Positions 17,593 through 21,801 of a stretch of DNA of 21,801 nucleotides are shown in pieces. The stretch is from assembly GCA_032718475.1 (NCBI GenBank), contig JAUCBJ010002942.1, positions 65,001 to 86,801 of the forward strand. Reading direction: 5' to 3'. The first letter of the stretch is position 1, and every line of letters starts with the position of its first letter. Position numbers and translations under genes: made by a program. The notes beneath the pieces were generated by a model that searched no databases, was not told the DNA's origin, and saw only the letters and a list, made by a program, of their open reading frames with translations. This DNA is from Nemertoderma westbladi (taxonomy: Eukaryota > Xenacoelomorpha > Nemertodermatida > Nemertodermatidae).

Positions 17593-17997
17593 GAAAGTGT
17601 GAAATAAAAACGAATAACAGTGTCATTATAGCTTTCTTATATGGGCAATGTTGTTGTGGGACAACAATCTTTAAAACACTACTCACTTGGTTAAAATCTA
17701 TTAACAATCTATTGGAGCATTCGAAAATCATCTTAGACATGTTTTCCTATCTACTCAATTTTTTTGGAACGGAAAAATTAAAGGGAATTGTCTTTTTTAA
17801 CAACATGAATGCACATGTTTTTTCAATTACAGCTTATTGAAGCATAGGCTCACAATATGTAAACCAATGTTCAAATTTCCCTCTGGAAAGCAAAGGAAAC
17901 GGGATCATAAGGTACAATAAACATGTTGACAACACCATATCAACCAATCAGATTTCACATATTACCATTCTGAGATTAGGAGAGCCAATAATAGGAA
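17593..17997. other. Non-coding stretch between LINE copy 3 and the minisatellite
   Basis: This is probably part of the piggyBac-like remnant. The minus-strand frame 17540-17740 has no recognisable domain. The stem TGTTGTTGTGGGACAACA (17646-17664) is a relative of the hairpins near the element ends. Confidence 0.35.
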
Positions 17998-18028
17998 TGT
18001 TGTTCAGGAACAACACTGAGCAGCAAAG

Positions 18029-18560
18029 GGAGGACTACGGAATTAGTGGGGAGGAGTACGGAACTAGTGGGGAGGAATACGGAACTAGTGGGTATGAGTA
18101 CGGAACTAGTGTGAAGGAGTACGGAACTAGTGGGGAGGAATACGGAACTAGTGGGGATGAGTACGGAACTAGTGTGAAGGAGTACGGAACTAGTGGGGAG
18201 GAATACGGAACTAGTGGGGAGGAGTACGGAACTAGTGGGGAGGAATACGGAACTAGTGGGGAGGAGTACGGAACTAGTGTGAAGGAGTACGGAACTAGTG
18301 GGGAGGAATACGGAACTAGTGGGGATGAGTACGGAACTAGTGTGAAGGAGTACGGAACTAGTGGGGAGGAATACGGAACTAGTGGGGAGGAGTACGGAAC
18401 TAGTGGGGAGGAATACGGAACTAGTGGGGAGGAGTACGGAACTAGTGGGGAGGAATACGGAACTAGTGGGGAGGAGTACGGAACTAGTGGGGAGGAGTAC
18501 GGAACTAGTGGGGAGGAGTACGAACGAGTGGGGAGGAGTACGGAATGTGGGGAAGAGTGC
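18029..18560 (+). repeat. 21-bp minisatellite (EYGTSGE-type) with higher-order units
   Basis: About 23 units of 21 bp with consensus GGAACTAGTGGGGAGGAGTAC. In one frame (17997-18608) every unit reads G-E-E-Y-G-T-S, with variants GDE, GYE and VKE. Codon 3 alternates GAA/GAG in much of the array. The triplet GEE-GDE-VKE (63 bp) occurs twice as a block. The frame stays open simply because the unit is a multiple of 3; I see no promoter, signal peptide or conserved flank, so I do not call a gene. The last units (from about 18520) are degenerate. Confidence 0.9.
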
Positions 18561-18622
18561 GGAACTCTAAGGACTTCAGAGGCTGCAAATATTTATTATC
18601 TACAATAATAATTATAGTGAGT

Positions 18623-18630
18623 AATCTTGT
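18623..18630 (+). repeat. Left 8-bp target-site duplication AATCTTGT
   Basis: AATCTTGT directly precedes the ATGGCGTC tip of the large element; the identical 8-mer follows its right tip at 21735-21742. Confidence 0.9.
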
Positions 18631-19193
18631 ATGGCGTCTCTTTAGGGTCAATATTCAGTGTTTTAATATTTTTTATTCAGTATAAATTTACATTCAGTAA
18701 TAATTAATATCTTTCAGTCGTTCTACAATATCTTTTAGTAATTAATAAATTATCGTTCAGTAATACTGAATTATCTTTCAGTATTTACTGAATTATCTTT
18801 CAGTATTTACTGAATTATCTTTCAGTATTTACTGAATTATCTTTTCAGTATTTACTGAATTATCTTTCAGTAATACTTAATTATCTTTCAGTAACGTATT
18901 TATCTTTCAGTGATTATCTTTCAGTAATACTTAATTATCTTTCAGTAACGTATTTATCTTTCAGTGATTATCTTTCAGTATTTGCAATAGCATATCAGTA
19001 TAAAATCACTCGTTATAATAAATTCCGTATAAATTCCTTTATCTCTCTATTGAATTCAATAGGCCAATCACAAAAAAGGCATATTCTAGAATATATAATG
19101 TTAATTTACGAAAACTGTCGACGGTGCAGTATGGCCTATGCAGTATGAAGTTACACTAGGCTACACAGTTTGTTGTTAGTTATGTATTAGCGT
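18631..19193 (+). repeat. Left terminal inverted repeat with 22-bp subterminal repeats
   Basis: It begins ATGGCGTCTC and contains about five 22-bp units (ACTGAATTATCTTTCAGTAT plus TT) at 18765-18870. Two longer repeats around TTATCTTTCAGTAACGTATT follow (to about 18970), then a unique part ending GTTATGTATTAGCGT. The ACTGAA...TTCAGT units are themselves near-palindromic and could be transposase-binding sites (inference). Confidence 0.9.
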
Positions 19194-19238
19194 GATATAT
19201 TTAATTAAGTGTAAGAAACTGAGGAAGAATAAACTGCA

Positions 19239-19824
19239 ATGCCGCGTTTTTGTGGAGCATGTGGTTCAGCAAATTAACTGAATTTCTGTACTAGTTGCGG
19301 TCGTTCTCTTTTAGTGGATGATACTCCCACCATTCACAATCGCAATCTAAACGAGAATACAAATCCATCGACCTCGCCACCACCTATGCCAAATGCGTTT
19401 ACAGTAGATTCGGTAAGGGAAGCTGTCCGAGCGGAATTGTCGACTAGTTTCTCCCCTTATAGAATTCAAGTTCCGGCAAATTCGCCTACAATGTTTAACG
19501 CTGCTGCGAATTCGGTACCTCGCTCCGGCACAGCGGGCGGTTCTAGACGGAGAGTTACTAGCCGGGTTCCGTTGGGAGGCCGTCGACAAGGTCGTCCTTC
19601 TACAGAACCGTTAAGTATAACACGTGACCTGCGTATTCTTCGAGCCGCTTCATCTGAACTTGAAACCGATTCTAGAATTCTCTACCTGGAAGTTCGCCCT
19701 TCTAACCTTTGAAGTGAATGACTCTAAAGAAGTAATAAGACAAAAAATTTCCAAAATTCTAGAACAGGCGGAGGCTCCAAAGTTCTCGGAAAATGACTTC
19801 AATTTCGTTAAGGTAGTTAGCTGA
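19239..19824 (+). pseudogene. Broken zinc-ribbon protein gene inside the long-TIR element
   Basis: From ATG 19239 the frame reads 'MPRFCGACGSAN', an in-frame TAA (19275-19277), then 'LNFCTSCGRSL'. This is a four-cysteine zinc ribbon (Cys5, Cys8, Cys17, Cys20) interrupted by one stop. The same frame continues as a Ser/Pro/Asn-rich linker, 'VDSVREAVRAELS', and a basic 'GGSRRRVTSRVPLGGRRQGR' segment, ending at 19712. A shift near 19680 passes into 'KFALLTFEVNDSKEVIRQKI' and 'NDFNFVKVV', ending in TGA at 19822. A similar arrangement occurs in uncharacterised multi-copy animal proteins, but I cannot name the family. Beyond the stop, coding-like sequence runs on to the IS3EU-like insertion at 19878. 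It may be the element's own gene or captured host sequence. Confidence 0.55.
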
Positions 19825-19959
19825 ATAGTTATAGTTTTGCCCTTTGGGAAGGTTGATTTTAAAATTTCACCAGTAAACTACGGAAGCCCATAACGGCCAT
19901 GTCGCGCGCAAACTTCCATGTCAAGCGCGCAAACTTTATGCCATTTCCGTGTAGAAACA

Positions 19960-20270
19960 TTTGCGCGCGCGACATGGAAGTTTGCGCGCGCGACATGGAA
20001 GTTTGCGCGCGCGACATGGAAGTTTGCGCGCGCGACATGGAAGTTTGCGCGCGCGACATGGAAGTTTGCGCGCGCGACATGGAAGTTTGCGCGCGCGACA
20101 TGGAAGTTTGCGCGCGCGCATGGAAGTTTGCGCGCGCGACATGGAAGTTTGCGCGCGCGACATGGAAGTTTGCGCGCGCGACATGGAAGTTTGCGCGCGC
20201 GACATGGAAGTTTGCGCGCTCGACATGGAAGTTTGCGCGCGAGACATGGAAGTTTGCGCGCGCGACATGG
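19960..20270 (+). repeat. CG-alternating 21-bp array, forward (~15 copies)
   Basis: The unit is TTTGCGCGCGCGACATGGAAG. Nearly every copy is identical; one lacks a base (about 20112-20121), and two near the right end have single changes (GCTCGAC, GCGAGAC). The unit is an expansion of a sequence already present in the TIR (GCGCGCGACATGG). The (CG)4-5 cores are CpG-dense and can adopt Z-DNA. All reading frames are open through it, so the many open frames here are not genes. Confidence 0.95.
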
Positions 20271-20272
20271 GG

Positions 20273-20370
20273 AAGCCCATAATAAAAACATATTTCAATG
20301 ATGGACTTTCTCACAAGGAGATTGCAGCCATACTAGAAACACGACATAATATGCAAATTTCCCGCCCAGA
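20273..20370 (+). pseudogene. Transposase HTH fragment
   Basis: The frame reads 'IIKTYFNDGLSHKEIAAILE' followed by 'TRHNMQIS', a helix-turn-helix of the type 'YFxxGLxxxEIxxxLxxxHxxxIS'. This occurs at the N-terminus of integrase-like transposases found in many invertebrates and fish (family knowledge, recalled). It ends after about 32 residues. It sits between GGGGAAGCCCATA (20268-20280) and its inverted copy (about 20419-20431), the latter attached to a second TIR-like end. Confidence 0.55.
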
Positions 20371-20396
20371 CAAAATTCGAAAAGGAAATGATACGA

Positions 20397-20562
20397 AGTT
20401 TGCGCGCGACATGGCCGCTATGGGCTTCCCCATGTCGCGCGCGCAAACTTCCATGTCGCGCGCGCAAACTTCCATGTCGCGCGCGCAAACTTCCATGTCG
20501 CGCGCGCAAACTTCCACAGTTCCATGTCGCGCGCGCAAACTTCCACATGTCGCGCGCGCAAA
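20397..20562 (-). repeat. Internal TIR-like end and reverse 21-bp array (~6 copies)
   Basis: 20397-20429 (GTTTGCGCGCGACATGGCCG, then CTATGGGCTTCC) is an extra copy of the right TIR tip placed internally. It is followed by about six 21-mers in the opposite orientation to the 19960-20270 array, with a small insertion (ACAGTTCC) near 20517. The two arrays make the element an extended palindrome. Confidence 0.85.
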
Positions 20563-20729
20563 TGTTTCTACACGGAAATGGCATAAAGTTTGCGCGCTTG
20601 ACATGGAAGTTTGCGCGCGACATGGCCGTTATGGGCTTCCGTAGTAAACCCATCACCAGTACAGGAACTTTCAAACACTAATAACAAACACTAACTTTCA
20701 CACTGTCAAACGCTAATACATAACTAACA

Positions 20730-21096
20730 TATATATATATATATATAATTCTTTAATAAAAAGCATATTTTTGCATGCTGAAATGGATGCACAAACTAAT
20801 AAAATAGACATACAGTAAAATATCGATATGCATCGAAAACTAAAATAATTAATGATATGTGTATCGCTTCAAATTTGGTTCATATAGAGTATTTAACCAG
20901 AGCTTTAAGAGTTACAGGTGATCTAATATACATAAAATCGTCAAGTTGCGCAACACCATAGGCGGACATTGTAGCTCTTAACAAAGTCGATTGATCTAGT
21001 CTAAGAACACAATCTAGTAGAAAATGCGATTCGGATTCAGGCTCACCACATAAACAGGCACAATCATCAATGTCACCATATCTGCTTCTAACTAAC
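20730..21096 (-). mobile_element. 5'-truncated LINE fragment inserted in the right TIR
   Basis: AACTAACA is present at 20722-20729 and 21097-21104 around this 367-bp segment. Joining the flanks gives the uninterrupted inner end of the left TIR (19170-19193). The segment has a (TA)n tail next to the left duplication (20730-20746), the expected 3' end of a minus-strand LINE with a microsatellite tail. It encodes the zinc-binding C-terminus of a LINE ORF. The family differs from the LINE at 14527-16052. Confidence 0.8.
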
Positions 21097-21098
21097 AA
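20880..21098 (-). pseudogene. LINE ORF2 C-terminal zinc-binding fragment
   Basis: The minus-strand frame reads 'RYGDIDDCACLCGEPESESH' followed by 'FLLDCVLRLDQ', ending 'LKALVKYSI' and a stop at 20880. C-x-C...H-x4-C (CLC, His, Cys) is the C-terminal Cys/His motif of many LINE ORF2 proteins, after the RT domain. The first codons derive from the target duplication and TIR, so the ATG is an accident. The RT itself is absent. Confidence 0.7.
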
Positions 21099-21734
21099 CT
21101 AACAACAAACTGTGTAGCCTAGTGTAACTTCATACTGCATAGGCCATACTGCACCGTCGACAGTTTTCGTAAATTAACATTATATATTCTAGAATATGCC
21201 TTTTTTGTGATTGGCCTATTGAATTCAATAGAGAGATAAAGGAATTTATACGGAATTTATTATAACGATTGATTTTATACTGATATGCTATTGCAAATAC
21301 TGAAAGATAATCACTGAAAGATAAATACGTTACTGAAAGATAATTAAGTATTACTGAAAGATAATCACTGAAAGATAAATACGTTACTGAAAGATAATTA
21401 AGTATTACTGAAAGATAATTCAGTAAATACTGAAAGATAATTCAGTAAATACTGAAAGATAATTCAGTAAATACTGAAAGATAATTCAGTAAATACTGAA
21501 AGATAATTCAGTAAATACTGAAAGATAATTCAGTAAATACTGAAAGATAATTCAGTAAATACTGAAAGATAATTCAGTAAAATACTGAAAGATAATTCAG
21601 TATTACTGAACGATAATTTATTAATTACTAAAAGATATTGTAGAACACTGAAAGATATTAATTATTACTGAATGTAAATTTATACTGAATAAAAAATATT
21701 AAAACACTGAATATTGACCCTAAAGAGACGCCAT
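21097..21734 (-). repeat. Right terminal inverted repeat with expanded 22-bp array
   Basis: This is the inverted copy of 18631-19193. It has about nine 22-bp units (ACTGAAAGATAATTCAGTAA plus AT) from 21407 to about 21604, against about five in the left arm. The inner part (about 21110-21235) is identical to the left arm as far as I can read. It ends GACGCCAT at 21734. Confidence 0.9.
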
Positions 21735-21742
21735 AATCTTGT
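21735..21742 (+). repeat. Right 8-bp target-site duplication AATCTTGT
   Basis: Identical to 18623-18630. The remaining bases to 21801 are AT-rich flank without features. Confidence 0.9.
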
Positions 21743-21801
21743 TGAATATCAATAGATCAAATTACACAAAATCGAAGAAATGACAAATTACTGTATTACA
21801 A

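Larger units (their letters stand above)
16553..18030. mobile_element. piggyBac-like element remnant (candidate)
   Basis: TTAA (16553-16556) is followed by CCCTTTGCTGCTC (16557-16569). The perfect reverse complement, GAGCAGCAAAGGG, is at 18018-18030. TTAA plus a CCCTTTG tip is the usual start of piggyBac elements. The right TTAA is missing and replaced by the start of the minisatellite. A hairpin TGTTGTTC-AG-GAACAACA occurs near both ends (16684-16701 and 17999-18016), with a variant at 17646-17664. On the minus strand 16735-16800 encodes an acidic 'TDSNDSGEDESD' stretch, as found in piggyBac transposase N-termini, but no transposase core is present. Two LINE 3' ends fill 16815-17592. Confidence 0.5.
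19878..20643 (+). mobile_element. IS3EU-like element with ~100-bp TIRs and 6-bp TSD
   Basis: The ends are inverted repeats of about 100 bp starting TACGGAAGCCCATAACGG; 19878-19971 matches the reverse complement of the right end without a visible mismatch. GTAAAC flanks both sides (19872-19877 and 20644-20649). A TAY tip, 6-bp duplication and long TIRs match what I recall of the IS3EU superfamily. The internal HTH fragment (20273-20370) resembles the N-terminus of DDE/integrase-type transposases of that kind. The rest of the transposase is gone. The interior is dominated by a CG-alternating 21-mer array in both orientations. Confidence 0.7.
18631..21734. mobile_element. 3.1-kb long-TIR DNA transposon with 8-bp TSD, hosting two nested insertions
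   Basis: The terminal inverted repeats start ATGGCGTCTCTTTAGGGTCA on both sides and are flanked by perfect 8-bp duplications. The left TIR is 18631-19193. The right TIR is 21097-21734 plus 20710-20729, split by a later LINE insertion. Over their unique parts the arms differ by only a few bases or indels, so the element moved recently. The interior holds a broken zinc-ribbon ORF (19239-19824) and an IS3EU-like element (19878-20643). No intact transposase is present, so it must have moved in trans. An 8-bp duplication fits hAT, P, KDZ or Merlin groups, but the ATGGCG tip does not settle which. I do not recognise the family. Confidence 0.9.

Noticed and set aside
19859-20674. Many long open frames on both strands (95-227 codons)
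   Set aside because: They are produced by the 21-bp CG array, which contains no stop in any frame and is a multiple of 3; only the HTH fragment at 20273-20370 is supported as coding in origin.
21298-21604. Regular 22-bp repeats that could suggest a CRISPR array
   Set aside because: The units are contiguous with no unique spacers, lie in the TIR of a eukaryotic transposon, and have a mirrored copy at 18765-18970.

Overview
The window looks like metazoan nuclear DNA, probably from a marine invertebrate. It is AT-rich and gene-poor, holds one PUDP-type HAD phosphatase gene of animal type, and is otherwise filled with animal transposon families: BEL/Pao, Ty3/gypsy, LINE, THAP/P-like, IS3EU-like, piggyBac-like and fold-back MITEs. 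Palindromes such as TAGGCCTA and ACCGGT are scattered through it. There are no operons, bacterial promoters, rRNA genes or CRISPR arrays. The species cannot be fixed from the sequence.

Layout. 130-585 (-): reverse transcriptase scrap of a BEL/Pao element. 1754-2033: two direct repeats, each with a CTCF-like core. 2402-5262 (+): decayed Ty3/gypsy element (gag-like, RT, RNase H, integrase). Its integrase is split by a 1,070-bp insertion flanked by 7-bp direct repeats. 5550-5695 and 7112-8443: two copies of one repeat; the second was split by a THAP/P-like DNA transposon (7198-8383) with 29-bp terminal inverted repeats (TIRs) and an 8-bp target-site duplication (TSD). 6113-6755: 68-bp minisatellite. 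About 8783-8863: tRNA-derived sequence. 9390-10121 (-): the only intact gene, a single-exon PUDP-like gene. 10397-10500: 21-bp tandem repeat. 12434-about 12830: broken zinc-binding (CxxC/HxxxC) gene with a 5-bp slippage frameshift and a small perfect palindrome inserted. 13275-14526: long inverted-repeat element with a second palindromic element nested in one arm. 14527-16052 (-): 5'-truncated LINE with most of its RT, and two further 3' ends at 16815-17592. 16062-16505: fold-back MITE. 16553-18030: region bracketed by piggyBac-like ends. 18029-18560: 21-bp minisatellite with higher-order structure.

The most striking object is 18631-21734. It is a 3.1-kb DNA transposon with near-identical TIRs of about 560-650 bp, a perfect 8-bp TSD and 22-bp subterminal repeats. 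Inside it lies a broken zinc-ribbon gene. That gene was hit by a 766-bp IS3EU-like element (19878-20643) with about 100-bp near-perfect TIRs, a perfect 6-bp TSD and arrays of a CG-alternating 21-mer. The right TIR was hit by a 367-bp LINE fragment with its own TSD. The order of events can be read directly.

Apart from PUDP nothing here looks like a functioning protein gene. The genes do not form a pathway; the region is a graveyard of nested mobile elements, some of them recent.
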